This document shows positions 1-13,570 of a stretch of 64,000 bases of DNA, piece by piece (position 1 is the stretch's first letter; every line of letters begins with the position of its first letter). Where the stretch lies: positions 18,911,641-18,975,640 of the forward strand of contig NC_089589.1 in NCBI RefSeq assembly GCF_019320115.1, in the 5' to 3' direction. Made by a program: the position numbers and the translations under genes. A model generated the notes under the pieces. It saw nothing but the letters and a program-made list of their open reading frames with translations. It made no database searches and was not told the origin of the DNA. The stretch comes from Miscanthus floridulus. Its lineage: Eukaryota; Streptophyta; Magnoliopsida; Poales; Poaceae.

Positions 1-1650
1 TTTAGGGATAATAACTGAATCATTGTCCGTTGACGTATACGCCGTACATTTGAGCGAGACAATCCTGCAGCCTCGGAGAATGTGTCATGCACACCCCCAC
101 TCAACTTAATCCGGCTGCTATGCAAAGGATAGTCACAACCATGTTGCACGCCATAGACAGTTACAACACAGTGCATAAAAGTTTTACAAGAATGTTTAAG
201 GCCGGTCACAAGATTGCCATACCATCGTATAAAACCAAATGTAATATAAATAAAACACTCGCTCTTAATGAAAAGTTTCATTATATAGTTTAATAGACAT
301 TTAATTTTATGGCTTACAGAGAGTTGGTAATCGTGGCAACAAGAAAGTTTCATCCCCTATAAAACTCACTTCTTCTCGTTCTTCTTAAAAACATTGTCAA
401 ATTATCAAAAACACATATGTGACAGTCTATTAAATGCAAACAAAACTTTGATAAAACTCCTATTGAGACTGGCCAAATTTTGTGTTAAGTTCACGAGGTT
501 TGGCAGCGGAATGGAAGATCAATCATCGCTCGCGCATAGTGTTATCATACTAGTACTACAATAATACGTAATAACAAAAAAAAACATATTAGGAAGTTTT
601 GTTAAAAAAAACATATTAGGAAGCGATGCGGTGCTCATGAAGGAACTTCGCTGCGAGTTGCCGGACTGATTTCGAATTTTTAAATTTAAAAAGGGGCGGA
701 AATGGTCATTCGGTAGTTTTTCTCGACCTGGCTTGCAGTTCGAGGGAGTTCCATCGATAAGCAGCTGAAATGGAGGCCAAAAGGGAGACGGCCAGATCGA
801 GCTCTCTGCAGGCGTGGCGGTGAATGAAAAGAGTCACAAATCACGAGAGGAATTTTTGGGTTTGCTTTTTAATTATTGGCACAAGAAAGACGGATTCGTG
901 AGATTTATATATCATCAAAAAGGTAAAATGGGAATGAGATTTCCCCTTTGTATCAATAAATAAATCGACACCGAAAGATACAGACCAGCAAGTTCCCGGA
1001 CCATCTTTACGTTATTCCAGTGAAACCATGGCGTCGTAGTGGCGCTAACAGCAAATCGTGTTAAGCTTAGCAACGTCCTTTGCCCGATCCGTCACTTGCT
1101 ATCTACTCCTACATAGAAAGTATACATACCAAACAACAAAGACGTTTGCTTCCTTCTTTATTCTCCTTCGAGTAGGATCGCAATTCGCAAGAAAAGAAGA
1201 GGAAAACGCTACCACCTCTTTTCCCCTCGTCATAACTGCCGCTGAAAATTTAGGTTCATGGCATCGCTTCAATTGCCACTATCATCATCATCTGTCTTTC
1301 TTAGGGAACAGTTTCATTGCAACATAGGGTTCTATACTCATGAAAACATACTCTACAGCACCAACAAAAAAAGGTTAGTTTTGGAACCGCTGATTGTGAA
1401 CCCACAAGGCCACAACGTAGGTTTCATTTCTTTTCCTAAAAAAAAAAGGTTTCATTTCTTTTGACTTTTTAGGTGAACAACACGGTATAGTTAACTTGAG
1501 GAACCTCCATCAAGAAAATGCCACCAACACTTTTTCGCCGTTAGCTTTCCGTGTCAGCCACCCAAATGGAGAGAAAAGAAACTTTGGCGTGCTTTTTCTG
1601 AGAAAAGAAAATTTGGTAGTGCTCGGCATATATATCTATATTATATATAT
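1..1650. other. Intergenic flank downstream of EXO70A
   Basis: AT-rich sequence with no convincing coding exon. A short direct repeat (an A-run followed by catattaggaag) occurs twice near 578-622. Positions 250-480 resemble a decayed AT-rich MITE, but I could not define its ends. The 3' untranslated region of the minus-strand EXO70A gene probably occupies the last few hundred bases before 1751. Confidence 0.4.
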
Positions 1651-1750
1651 GCAGTGAGAGAAAGACCGGTGGTTGCTTCGAAAGAAATCTGTGCTGTTGA
1701 ACTTACTGGCATCTGGATGTACTCATGCCGTCTCTCTCACTCACTGTTGC

Positions 1751-4700
1751 TCAGCGCTTTTGCTCCGCCCATTGCTGCCCTTCGAAGAACTGGCTGAGAA
1801 GTCGGTCCACCGCTTCCGGGCTGTACCGAACGTACTTCTGCGGGTTCTTGTTGTTCTCCACAAGATTGCTGCAAAGTCACAAGGATACTACAGTCACATC
1901 TTACTAGCACTGCTAGCTGCAGGATGTAGCAAATTACTGGCAATAGAAGGCATTCCATGTTCTAGTAAAAGAACAGGAAAACTACTGTCTTAGCAGCCGA
2001 CTAATGAAATTGTTTGATGATGTACCCAAAGCGTTTGATAAAAGATCGATAGGCTGGCAACAGGACTTCGGCTACAGCAAGCCTCAAGGATTCTCGCAGC
2101 TCTTGATCAGGTACGATCCATTGTGATTGCTTCGCGTGGAGCTCTTCGAATTGCGTATTGAAAGACTTAAACCTGACAAGGCAAAAGACATTGGAGGGTT
2201 ATTGATTTCTGTTGTTGCGTAAGACAGTTAAAAACGTTTTGCCTCCAAGCACTCACCGTTCTTTGATCGTGGCTCTTGAAACACCACTGCTGGTCAGGTC
2301 ACCGCTGCTGCCCGCGCCTTGAACAGAAAGTGTCTGAAGAATCTAAAATAACAGAAGCAGAGCAGCCACAGTCAAGTGCAATTCTATATGTAACTGTGTA
2401 CGATAATGCAATAATACATTAATACATAACAAACATGCTAACTGATGTATCCAAAACTCCAATGGACATTAAAGAATGCCTTGCCAGGTAGAGGAAAACT
2501 ATAAAAACGCCTACAAACATTAAGTCCACGCCAGCTCAGCATTGCCACACATTTTGCTTTACTAAATATAAAATGGCATGTGTGTGCATAAAGTTTCTTA
2601 ATAGTGGATGTACAAGAGGGACTTTCGGACATTACAATTTCTGATGAATTGAAGGGTCAGACCATACTTAATAGAGATCTACTTTGTAAGCTCAGCCTAA
2701 CTTCACAAAAAATTCTAACTGCAGCAAATGTATAATGTATAAGGAGCGATATTGTACCCTCGTTATGATTTATGATAGATTGAACAGGTATACATCCATG
2801 CTGTATTCACAGAGTGATAGCCACTAAAGAATATTGATTAAACAGCAGTCTGATCAAGACAAAAAAGATACATTCCCTAAAGAGGGCCAAAAGGGGATTG
2901 CACATCGAACATCATGCAGCCAAACAAAAAAGCAATATGTCATGCACGATCCTAGAAGATTTAGCCGATCCACTAACCTTTGCCCAAGCAACGCGTTTAT
3001 ACTGATTCGCATTTTGCTGCACAATCCTGCGATGTCTCTGAATCCAGTCATCACCAAGTATATCTTTTGCTTCTGATCTGAGGCAACAAAAGAGATCATT
3101 AAATGAACAGGCTATCATAACATAATACGAAACAGGTCTTGTAATAAACACAGACATACCTGCGAACAGATCTAACCATATAGTGGATATTGTTCATAAG
3201 AAATAAGTATGTCAATGCAGGATCCTTATACTGTTTAGATTTTCCATCTAGGTTATTCTGTAGGGCCTGCATTATCCTTGTGGTAACAGCAGCAAGCTGA
3301 GATTCTGCCTCAGTGCCAATATCAAATTCCTGAAATAATAGCTTCAATGTTGACTGGTAACTGTTCAAATCAGAGTAACATTTGTTATGCATGAAATTTC
3401 AGAAACAACAACAGGAAAAGAATAAACAAATGCGACATTGCTTCATGAGTAAATGAAAAATACAACTAATTCATAACCAGATAAATTCTAGAATCTAGAA
3501 AGTGCCCAAGTTTGTTAAGAAAAGCAAGATCAAAAGATGTTATAAATAGCTTCGTATTGGTATTACAGCCTATAGGCTGAACTTCCCTGATTCAAATTTG
3601 TTCAAAATCTTATTCAGTATTGTGGTACAATTTTGTTTCCTAAATGAACCAGCCTGTTAATATTAGCACTTGGAAATCCTTTCTACTTCATCAAAAACTA
3701 TGGTCTTGAGAAGATCAGAAGCATAAAGCCCCATAAGCCACAGTTAAAATAGTGTTATTAACAGTAGGTTAGTCAAACTTATGTGATCAACAATTTTACA
3801 TGTCCATAGATTCACAACCAATATGAGAAAGGGAATACTTACTCGAATAGGAATTTAACATAATTAATCACATAGCTAGTCAAAGGATGGACTGTTCCGT
3901 CCTGAACAATAGTTTTTGAAGCATCTTTTTCAACTGCCTCCTCAAAATCTGAAAATGTTTCCTGAGCAGTCTGTGCCAATCGCTTTGTTAAGCTTGATGC
4001 AGCTTCACGCATCTCAGTGCAAGGTTTGCCTTCAAATATTTCCTCAATCTGATAAAAACAAGGGATCAAGCAAAGGTGGTATTGACATCTTTGTAATCAT
4101 CATCAATATCAAATAGTTTAGAATCACAGCAACATAGAAAAGTATGTAAAATTTGGGTAGTCGCCTCTATGAGGTACTTCCAGAATACCTCTGGTTGAAG
4201 TTCACGCATTACTTCATACATGTCGAGCAACACAAACAGCTTTTCAGGGGACCTTTTGCTTTTAGCAACAGCATCTCCAAAGCTGAAAAGAGTTATAATA
4301 CTATTTGCTGTCAGTTCAGCAAAACAATGGCCCTTGTTAAAGTTGACACCATCAAAAATCTGATCACAGATTTTTCTTTCCCCTGATAGTAATAATTTGA
4401 CCTGTTTGAAAAGCATAACATTGTTAACTTGATGCTGAAATGGACATACATAACATGAGTACATTTTAAGAAGGATCCTCACCGCAATTCGCATAAAGTG
4501 TATCCAGTTTCCAATTTTAGCCTCCAAAGCCTCCCATTGCATTTTTTGCACATCATCTTTGGTAAGTTTTTCCACTCCTAACTTCCGAAGGCTCACTTCT
4601 AGTGCTGAAGCACGGGAATCACTGAAGGAAAAGGGGGGAAATAGATTGAATTATTAAAAAGAATCAAGTGTTAAAATCCCTATTCAAGGACAGAAAGTGC

Positions 4701-6343
4701 CATCGAGAAGGAACGAGCTCAGAATAAATGTAAAACAATAATAAAGACAACCAAAGCCTACCTGTAGATTTTGTAGCAAGTTTGCTGATTTCCAGCCTGA
4801 ACCAACTGTTGAGCTATGTCATTCATGAGAGGCAATATTCTGGGAGGAATTAGTGTTGGGGTCCTGTATACGGCAGTCTCCAAGCCTTTGGATGGATGAT
4901 CAGAACGGCCGCCTCCATCGGCCTCGTGATCACCTTTTGTTGGCCGCAGAGACTTGGGTAGACAGTCAAACAGGCGATCTGGCTCGATAGGTTTGCTGAA
5001 AAGAAAAGAAAACGACAATCAACACAATTTTTTTTAGGTAAGAACAACTTCAGGCCTCAGGCTTCACTAGAAGAACACAGTGATAAGTTAACTGTTCTTT
5101 TGCCATTATATGGAGGGAAATAGATGATGGAGACCTTCATGAGTGGGCCTCTGCATCACTAGATGCACCAGCCATAAGTTAACGGCCTTACCTGTATGTA
5201 CCCATCAGCTGCTTAAATTCCTCTTCAATCTTCAGAGTAGACTTAGCTAACAGATTGTTGACATGATTCAGAACTCCTTCACTGCTCTTGAAGTTCTTAT
5301 TTGAGGAAAAGAAGCGAACGATGCCTTTCAGCACATCCACTGCCTCCAGGTAGCTCTCCAAATCCTCATGGGGACCCCTCAATATGGTTGCCTCAGCCTA
5401 AAGCACGAAAGAAAAAAAAAACCACACAAACTAAGGGAAGATGCGAGAATAGCAACATTTGAACTCGAAGCCTGACCAGAAGCCAACAACATTAACTTGC
5501 AGGATTACTATACTTTCAATGCAAGGAGTTCAGTTAGCCATCAATTTTACAGTTCAAGATGATTTTTTACAAAAACAGCATCCCATTCAAAAGAAACATT
5601 ATAATTATAGTAACTCATTATGGTAACTCAATCTTTAATCTCGTAAATGGTAAAATTATCACTGACCAGATTACCCTAAATAACATAACCTTAAATAAAC
5701 AGGAGTAATATCCTTCCATTCGAGAACAGTCATTCTGTATCAATTATTCCTGCATTGAGCTTAATTAACCGCACATACAGCTTAATCGTGTTAACCAAGA
5801 CTAATTAGCTCCGTCCCTTATTACAGCACAAAGCACCTGCCCGTTTGCACATTCAATTGCCCTCAGATCCACACAATGGCCACAAGAAAACAAATGCAAT
5901 TCACCCCGATTTCAGCTAAAGGACTAGCGTTCTGACTTCTGAGAGAGGATGAACGAACGCACCCGGCGGGCGAGGTCGAACTGGGAGAGGATGCCGTCGG
6001 CGGCCTTGATGGTCCGGTCGATGTTCTCGTGCGCCGTCCGGATCGCGTGCGTCCTCACCTGCAACCCCACCACCAAGTACAGAGGGACACAGCCATCCCC
6101 GCCTCAAATTTCATTCCATCCAACGAAACGAAGGCGCGACGCGTTCGAAATGGCGGGGAAGGAGACGGGGCGAACCTGGGTGGGGCGCATGGCGGCCTCG
6201 AGCGCGGAGAGGCGGTGGTCGAAGGAGCCGAGGATGGCGACCATGCCGTCCGTGTTCCCCTCGCTCCGCCGCAGCGAGTCCCGCAGCATGGTCGCCCGCC
6301 GCGACAGCGCGTCCATCGCCTGCGGCAGCGCCGCCACCGCCAT
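1751..6343 (-). CDS. EXO70A: EXO70A-clade exocyst complex subunit, 12 exons
   Basis: Exons in transcript order: 6343-6176, 6058-5963, 5397-5192, 4995-4762, 4621-4483, 4401-4189, 4048-3843, 3360-3160, 3077-2978, 2342-2257, 2172-2026, 1868-1751. They total 1914 nt (637 aa plus TGA). All splice sites are GT-AG and all phases agree. Family features seen: N-terminal ALRDSL-like helix, GNTDGMVAILGSFDHRLSAL, EDLESYLEAVDVLKGIVRFF, LTKRLAQTAQETFSDFEEAV, HPLTSYVINYVKFLF and the C-terminal NPQKYVRYSPEAVDRLL. Length and domain content match plant EXO70A proteins (about 630-640 aa). The exocyst tethers secretory vesicles at the plasma membrane, and in the family the C-terminal part contacts acidic phosphoinositides. 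No broken exon was seen, so the gene appears functional. The start at 6343 is the first Met that gives the conserved N-terminus. Orthology to rice EXO70A2 rather than A1 is inferred from the PRR neighbour, not from sequence. Confidence 0.96.
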
Positions 6344-7030
6344 CGCGGACGTCGGATCAAGCGCGGGCACTTCTCTCGGGAGAAGGCCGGGGAGATCTCG
6401 GCAGTCGGCACCGAGAGGAGAGAATGCGCCGAGGGTCAGGGCGGCTTTGGCCAGTGGACGAGCCCTGATGGAAGAGCGGACCGTGCGGCGCCTCGATGGT
6501 CTATGGGAAGCGACGATTCGGTGGCGGTGGCGGTGCCGTGGTGGTCGGCGACGCGTGGTGTGTCGCCGTGGACGAAGGAGGGAGGGCAACAAGGAGGAAG
6601 AGGCGAACGCCCCCGCGAGATTCGTGCGTGCGTGCTGACTGTTGACCCCGCGGACGGCTCGGATCGCAGGTGGCTCGTCGGCGCGGTGCGCGGATGTGGA
6701 CGCGCCCGTCGTGCACGGGAAGGGAAGGGAGCAGCCGGTGGGCAGGGCGGCGGTGGTGGTCTCGTGATGCGTTCCGTGCGGGAGCGGGGAAGCGCGGGAC
6801 GGAGGCAACGGAACGGAACGGACGGCTAGGATGGGCTCGGTCGGTGCGTGGAGCGGCGGGTGTAGGAGGCGGTGGGGTCCAGCTGTTGGTGTCGGCCGCT
6901 CGAACGTGGGGAGAGGCTGGGGCCAAGCTGATCGAGTTGTGTGGACCCGGTCCACCGCCGCGCGTTATCTGGTTCTGGATATTGGGATGCTTTTTTTTTG
7001 GAATTGCACCCTCAAGATTTGAACATTATT
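6344..7030 (-). promoter_or_regulatory. GC-rich 5' UTR and proximal promoter of EXO70A
   Basis: A CpG-rich stretch directly upstream of the EXO70A start codon. Long overlapping open frames here on both strands come from base composition: they extend the exon 1 frame upstream or lie antisense to it. No TATA box was confidently placed. The GC content drops sharply near 6980, which suggests the transcription start lies between about 6400 and 6950. Confidence 0.5.
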
Positions 7031-7210
7031 GTTCGCCTTTATGATACGGAAATGTAGGGCCCAGGGACAGGGGAGTTGTCGCTCTCCAAACGTCCAGTGC
7101 AATGATCGTTTGGGAATGCATTGTGTGCCGTAGAGCCATTTGCTCCACAAATGTGCATGGTTAGTTATGCTTGTGACTTGTGAGACATTTGCTTAGCTAC
7201 CGCTTTATAA

Positions 7211-7555
7211 GGCCCTGTTTGGTTTTTACGGACGCTCCTAAAATTTCTGTCACGTCGAATGTTTATACACATGCATAGAGTATTAAATATAGACTAATTA
7301 CGAAACTAATTACACAACTTACGACTAATTTGCGAGACGAATCTTTTAAGCCTAATTAGTCCATGATTTGACGACGTGGTGCTACACTAAACATGTGCTA
7401 ATGACAGGTTAATTAGGCTTAAAAAATCGTCTCGCAAATTAGCCTTCATCTATGTAATTGATTTTATAATTAATCTATATTTAATACTCTTTATTAGTAT
7501 CTAAATATTCGATGTGACATGAATTTTAGGAGCGACTAAAGAATCAAACACCCTC
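7211..7555. mobile_element. Tourist-like MITE (345 bp), TAA target duplication
   Basis: A long imperfect inverted repeat. The left end begins GGCCCTGTTTGG and continues through CGCTCCTAAAATTTCTGTCAC; the right end is its reverse complement, finishing CAAACACCCTC. It is flanked by TAA at 7208-7210 and 7556-7558, as expected for PIF/Harbinger-derived elements. Both arms contain the taatatag/cgtctcgcaaatta motifs common in grass MITEs. A diverged relative lies at 48561-48903. Confidence 0.8.
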
Positions 7556-7639
7556 TAAACTTCGCACCAAGAAATTTGTGGGCCTTTGAACGAAATCCTT
7601 ATAGTGAGTGAGGACATAAAAAATCATAGAAGCGATGTA

Positions 7640-7786
7640 CTCCCTCTGTTTCAAATTATAATACGTTTTGGTTTTCTACGTACATTGTTTTTACTATATA
7701 TTTAAGTATAATGTATATCTAAGTGCAGGGCAAAAGTTACGTATCTAGAAAAATAAAAGTGTCTTTACTATTTGGAATGGAGGGAG
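7640..7786. mobile_element. Stowaway MITE (147 bp)
   Basis: Terminal inverted repeats CTCCCTCTGTTTC and GGAATGGAGGGAG, flanked by the TA dinucleotide (7638-7639 and 7787-7788). This is the standard signature of Tc1/mariner-derived Stowaway elements in grasses. It has no coding capacity. Confidence 0.85.
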
Positions 7787-7887
7787 TATGTAATATAAGG
7801 AGATGTTCATGACGAATTATTTTGTGACCGGAAGTATAATCACATGAGGATTCAGTTTAATTACACCGCCATAGATTACCTATGGGT

Positions 7888-10800
7888 TGTAACACCATTG
7901 GTGTTACATAGTGAATCACTTGCTAAAACATGTCATGAGCATCATACTTCAGTGATATTGCATGTGATGCGATGAATAGGTAAAGCATTGTAACTTAAAC
8001 GGGTCGTAAAGACGTAAAACGAAAAGTTAATTCGTGATTTATAAAGTTAGCAAGTAGGGATGTTAACTATTTTTTATTGAACAAAAACGCTATAAAACAT
8101 ATATGCGATACCTTAATAAAGTTTGAAATGTGAGATTTGTAGATGACAATGAAATACTTGGTGTTGAGAGATAATGTTGTTAAGTACTATATTCAATAGC
8201 TTAAAAGTGCAACTAGAAACAGAAATCCATTTAACATTTAGAAAATTTCATAAACTTTTGAAAGGTTAGGCATTGTAATGTTTAGCAATTTTTGCAGAGA
8301 AATTGGGTTAAGGAGTAGGGTAGTATTATGGCTTATTTTAGTAGCCTAATATACCCTCTAAGGTATAGCAAAAGTGGTTTGGGGAATAGATCAACGGGTT
8401 AGACGTCTCGAACGCTTTTAAAATCCGTGCATAACATGAACTCGGGTTGTCTTCTCATGTTGGGCGCGGTCACCAGGCCATCCAGCCCCAATGTCGCGGC
8501 GTCGGTGCACTGGGCGCGCGGGCACGCGCGCACGTGGCCACGCTGGCCGGTTGCTGCTGCCGTAGCCTGGCCACGGTGGGCACGCCGCTAGCCGCCGCGC
8601 CCGCCGCTCACCTACGCCTGGCTGTCCTACTGTCGTGCCGCGCTGCTGCCGCTGTCGTCGCATCACCGCTGCTGTGCGCACCGCCCTCCTCGGGTCCCGC
8701 TGCCTCGTCATCGTCCCGCTCATGGTGCTGCAGCAGCACATGGTCGAGCCTGTAACCGCAGCAACGCGCACATTCTACCCTGGTGTCGCGTTGCCTAGTA
8801 GCGCCGCGGTGACACCCACACACGTGCGTGTCCTCACTAGCGACCAGCCGCTCCTCGAGGCGACGTAGAGTTTCCACACGTTGCTGGCCTCACTCTGCGC
8901 CACACGTGCAGCCGGTTACCATCTCGCCCTTGTCATCTTCCATTAAATGGAAACCACCAGCGCCGAACCATCATCGCCATTGAAGGCGGGCAGACGAGGC
9001 TGCGTCGCGTCGAAGCTGATCCTACAGCGCCCGGTCGATCTCTGTATAATTACTTATGCTAGATGTCAATTAAGGAACCTAGCTACACGCCAAGTCCACG
9101 TACAGTCCTAACCGAGCCCTATCAAGCTCCAATTTTGGAGTTTTCCCTCCGTCGTGCCATTAAGGCCGGGCTCGGCCGTGGACGAGGGCAGTCACCCACC
9201 GCACCACTCTACGCCAACCTAGCTGCCTCACGAGCTTCGCCTCCACCTCCACTTCACCCTACGCGCCTCGCTTGCACCTCTACTGCCTCGCCGTAGCTGC
9301 TAACGCGGCTACGCCATCTCGAAGCGTCGTCGGACCCCTCAGGTCGCGCGCGGCCATTCCTTTTCCGCTGACCGTTCCTTCAACCATCACCACAGCCGTG
9401 ACGGGGTAAGCTGGGGTTGCTCACGTGCTAGCCAATAGCTACGCGGTGGTCTAGGATGGCCGGTATGGCCGTGCCACTGTCGCACGCGGCCGCTCACCGT
9501 GGCTACCGCTCCCGCAAGCTACGCTGCTCCCATAACTTCATCTAGTGTAGGCGCTAGGACCGTAGATGCAGGTCGGCCCGCTAGTGGGGCTGTTGCGTGC
9601 CTTAGTTGGTCGGCGTGGCCGTCCATTGCCGTGCCCGCTGCACCGTCACACGCAGGGGTGGCTAAGGACCAAGCTGTGGTAAAAGAGGATAGTTGTGAGG
9701 TCCTTTTGCATAGCCTCTCTCTCGAGAATAGTGCTACAGACCTCGGGTTGATTTGTCTGTAGCGCGAGGACGTTTTTGCAAAGTTGACAGCAAGCGCATG
9801 GGTCGACCTGTTGTGGGCCGTCTCGGGTGGGCCACGTCCGCGTGGGCCGCGCGGTGGTGGGCCACGGAGTGAGAATTCATTTTATCTTTTTCTTAAGGAA
9901 TTAGAAATAGTTTTATATTTTACATTCTGAGCTGAACTTTGAAAATTAATATCAATTCACATAGGTGTTCAAAAATTGTGAAATAAATTTTGTTGGGTTT
10001 CTGAAAATGTTGTCTATATGATGGCATGATTAGATGATGCAGGTCTGAGTTGATGCTAAGGCTTATTAAATCATTTGCGAGTGTTTAGTATTATTTAGAT
10101 TAGTATTTGTAGGAATTTTTGTGGCAAATTGGTAATAGCTTTGACCATGAAATTTTTACAGTAGATTCATTGTATTATTATGTGCGCGTTGTAATTTTTG
10201 TAGCCTTAGAATAGGCTAAGTACTAGCGTAGTTAGGTGCTCCTTGTGGTAATATAAGTTAAATCGTCAATAAGAGTAAGATTACATTTTAGTTGCTAAGT
10301 TAATAACCGTTAGATGAATCCATACCTGTTTTTGCGAAAATGATAAGTGGTTAGTATCTTAGTCATTAGAGCTAGCTTAGTACCTTAGCATGTGTATTCT
10401 TATTTTAAGAGTTGCTGTTGTCAAAATGCTAAGTGTTGCATCATCATCGCATGCATGTAGAGAACTAGTTGGCGGAGATCGTGACCATCGGAGATCATGA
10501 GTTTGAGGAAATCATTGAGGAGTACGAGGAGGAGATTCTCGTGCAGGAGGAGGCCCCGGAGCCGCCACTGACTGACTGAGCTGACACCCCACTTGCCCAA
10601 GGCAAGCCCCAGTGCATAACCCTTATTTTGAATAATCACTGGATATATATATGTGATGTGCATTTACGTTACAGGCTTATTGTTGAAACTACATGCATAT
10701 ATATACCTACCTATGAGTCCTACTAGCTTAGGCCGCGTAGCTGCTATGCTTAGGTTTTTCGGTAGCGTGAGTAACCTGTCGTTACTCGCAATAGGTGATT

Positions 10801-11934
10801 ATTAATATTACTCTCATGATAAAATAGTGAAAGAAAATAGAGACCGGGCAGGGATATGGTACGGATATTGGTGGGTGTAAGAGGTTGTGTCCCGCGGCCA
10901 ACGAGCATAGCTTGGTTACACTGTTTTCTCTGTTCGTGTCGGTTAATGACCGACCGTTGCATTGGATTCTAGTCAGGTCACAGACTTATTATCCTGAGCA
11001 TATACTTGCTTATGGGGACGGAAAAGCTCGTTGCTCTCTTATCGTGGGTTCCAGCTCTTTTCGGACCGACTGGTTGGAGGCGGGGATGGTGGAGGTCTAA
11101 GCACCACACTGAGTCCGGGACTCAGGTGTGGGGGCTTGGAGTCCAAGTTTGGACGGGGACCTGGACCCCTTGACTGGAGAGTGGTGGGTTGATCCTGCTT
11201 GTGCCTAGGGTACAAGCGGGGCATGTGTTTCGGAGTACCCAGCTGGGCTACATTGATTCGCGAATCACCGTATAATACGGTAGGACTTGTCTACAATCTA
11301 GCATCGTAGTAAGAACTAGAAGATAAAAGATGGTGAAATGGATCTGATTGCTCAACTCTTGCTTGAAAGTAGAACATGTGCTTACATAGAATGGTTAGAT
11401 AATGAACTAATCCTGACTGCTAATAAAAAACATACATAAGGATTCACTACTAGTAAGGCTTCTCGCAAAAAGGAAACCCAATAAAATATAAAGCTTATCA
11501 TACCCTTTGGAGTCGAAAAATTATTCCTACTAGTTGGGTAAGTCTTGCGAGTATATTGTGTACTCATGGTTTATTTACCCCTGTTGCAGGTGCAGCGTGA
11601 GGAGTAGCTGTTGTGTGGAGGATTCTTCTGGTGGGCATAGACGGATCCTTGTATCTTATCGTTAGATGTTTATTGCAATTCTGCTATTTAAATTTTGCAC
11701 TCTGAACTTTGTATTATAATAATGTATTTCTGAGAACTTTTGATGTATGAAATGGACTAAGTATTGTAAACTCGTTCTCATTATTGGATCCTGGAGGAAA
11801 AACGTGGATCGTTCGAGTTCTCCCTTGTGGTGTGCTCGACGGAACCGTTCGATGTAGCTTGCTTTCGGGGTGCTTAGTGTCTAGTAGAAGACGAGTACCT
11901 CCGAAGGTGTGTTATTTCGGATGATTCTACCACA
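7888..11934. mobile_element. Solo-LTR-like element, copy A (4.05 kb, TG...CA)
   Basis: Begins TGTAACACCATTGGTGTTAC and ends GATTCTACCACA. The flanks are tgggt and taggt, a 5 bp duplication with one transition. Blocks near its right end (from about 10600 to the end) match copies B and C at the same relative position, for example the segment reading aagaggttgtgtc, the ctgagtccgggactcagg block and the tgttgcaggtg block. A GC-rich core (about 8440-9880) is flanked by AT-rich arms. No second terminal copy, gag or pol is present, so a solo LTR of a long-LTR retrotransposon (Tekay/Del-like chromovirus by analogy) is the best reading. It is the most diverged of the three copies. Small open frames inside are not genes. 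Confidence 0.7.
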
Positions 11935-12540
11935 TAGGTGATGTTTTGGATTGAGGTGGATATATGTGCATGCAAACAGGCCCTATGTATTATGTTTGTG
12001 TAGATTTGGTGATGCTTCTCTTATGCAGAAAATACCATTTTGTCATGTTTTTATGACAAAACTCTCTCATTTTTTATGATTATTACATATAATTAATTAC
12101 GGATACTCAAATATCTCGTTGTGCACATCGAATGCCACTAGTTGTTTTTCCACTCCCAAGAAATATCGTGTTGTGTGTAATCAATAGCATGGCACGAAAA
12201 GCAATCATGTGTATCCTTTCCTTGGCTAGCTCCCATGGTTATCCTCCCCTGAATCACATTATCGTCATTATCACCGCAAATGTTCATCTTTTTTCGATTT
12301 CCGTGGTGGAAGAGTGACAACTTCTACATAGACAGACCAAAGGATGATGCGGTGGTACGGAAGGGGTGGATGAAGAAATCCGGGCGATTTTTTTTCATTG
12401 TTCATATGTTTTTTTTTTCTGTGAAATTGAATTGATTTTTCTACTGCGCAATTTTTGTGGAATTCTTACGTTCCAAACAAGCCATTAACTGCCATCATTA
12501 TCCTCCTCAGCATCATGTTGACCAGTCAGTTTGCCATATA
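11935..12540. other. Intergenic stretch between solo-LTR copy A and a MITE
   Basis: AT-rich sequence with T-runs and no convincing exon. It contains the text aaacaggccctatg, which resembles a worn MITE terminus, but no partner end was found. Confidence 0.3.
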
Positions 12541-12797
12541 GACCCTCTGTCCCATAAATAGTGTTATTCTCACTTCCTAAGAAATCAACTATTTTTTTAA
12601 CTTTGTTCAAATATATAAGAAAACATTAATATTTATGGTGCATAGTTAGTATTATTAGACGAATCACTAAATATATTTTTATAATAAATTTATTCAGAGA
12701 TACATATATTGTCAATATTTTCTATAAATCTAATTAAACTTAACAAAATTTAACCAACATAAATCTCATAGCGACATTTTTTTGGGGACAGAGGGAG
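12541..12797. mobile_element. Stowaway-like MITE (257 bp)
   Basis: Ends with GACCCTCTGTCCC on the left and GGGGACAGAGGGAG on the right, which are inverted copies. TA lies on both sides (12539-12540 and 12798-12799). The AT-rich interior is non-coding and matches Stowaway structure. Confidence 0.8.
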
Positions 12798-12799
12798 TA

Positions 12800-13568
12800 T
12801 ATGTCCGTCCTTTTAGGCCTTATTTGGGAGGGCTCCTCTCCAATGGCTCCTTTCGAGAAGGCGGAGCCATTTTTGGGAGCCACAATTTGTGGCTCCGTCA
12901 AAATAGCTTCGGCTCCTCCTTTTTCTACTGAAAAACTATTTGAAACGGTTTCTCCTACTAAACCGTTTGGTATCAAACATGGCCTTAATTTCCAAGCAGA
13001 CAGAAAAAAGGCAACTCATCAATTAATCAAGAGAATAAAAAGAGTCCATAACGGTATTGTTGGAAGCGTATGTATACATCGTCTCTTTGTCCCATCGTTA
13101 TCCTCCTCGCCATTGCATCGCATCAGTCATTTCACCCTGTAATCCCATCATTGTACATAGTTCTGGGAGCGAGGAGAGGCAGAAATGCAAGTCCTCACCA
13201 AACCGTTCGCAAAGGGTTTTTTTCTTTTTTCTTTTTTATCAACGTTCGCAAAGGATTTGGCCAAGAATGCAGCTTTTGCCCGGGCGTTCGGCGCCTAACT
13301 CCTGGACTCGAGGCCGGCGAGGCGCGCCATGAGATAAACGGGGGCTAGCCGGTTGCGGCATGCCTAAACTCGCAGCGTGGGAGAGTTTATATACGGCTGC
13401 TAACAAAAAACGCCCCCTTTAACTAGCTTTTTGCAGTTTGGCTAGGCAGCGTCAGTACTGGCGCCTTTCCATCTCCAATCCGTGTCCTTTCCAAGGGCAG
13501 CCGCCTGTACGGACGAGGCTCCCCTTTCCCTCTTGGTTTTGGGTTCCGTACCAAGCAAGGCAAAAGCA
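12800..13568. other. Intergenic; possible remnant of a GGCCTT-type element
   Basis: At 12814-12990 the text ggccttatttgggagggctcc and repeated ggctcc/ggagcc motifs suggest one end of a decayed DNA transposon, but no inverted partner was found. The rest is unremarkable and no exon could be supported. Confidence 0.3.
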
Positions 13569-13570
13569 TG

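Noticed and set aside
6104..6955. Long minus-strand open frame (283 codons) and overlapping plus-strand frames
   Set aside because: Contains EXO70A exon 1 (from 6343) but extends upstream through GC-rich 5' UTR and reads through the donor at 6175. The extra residues match nothing, and the plus-strand frames are shadows.
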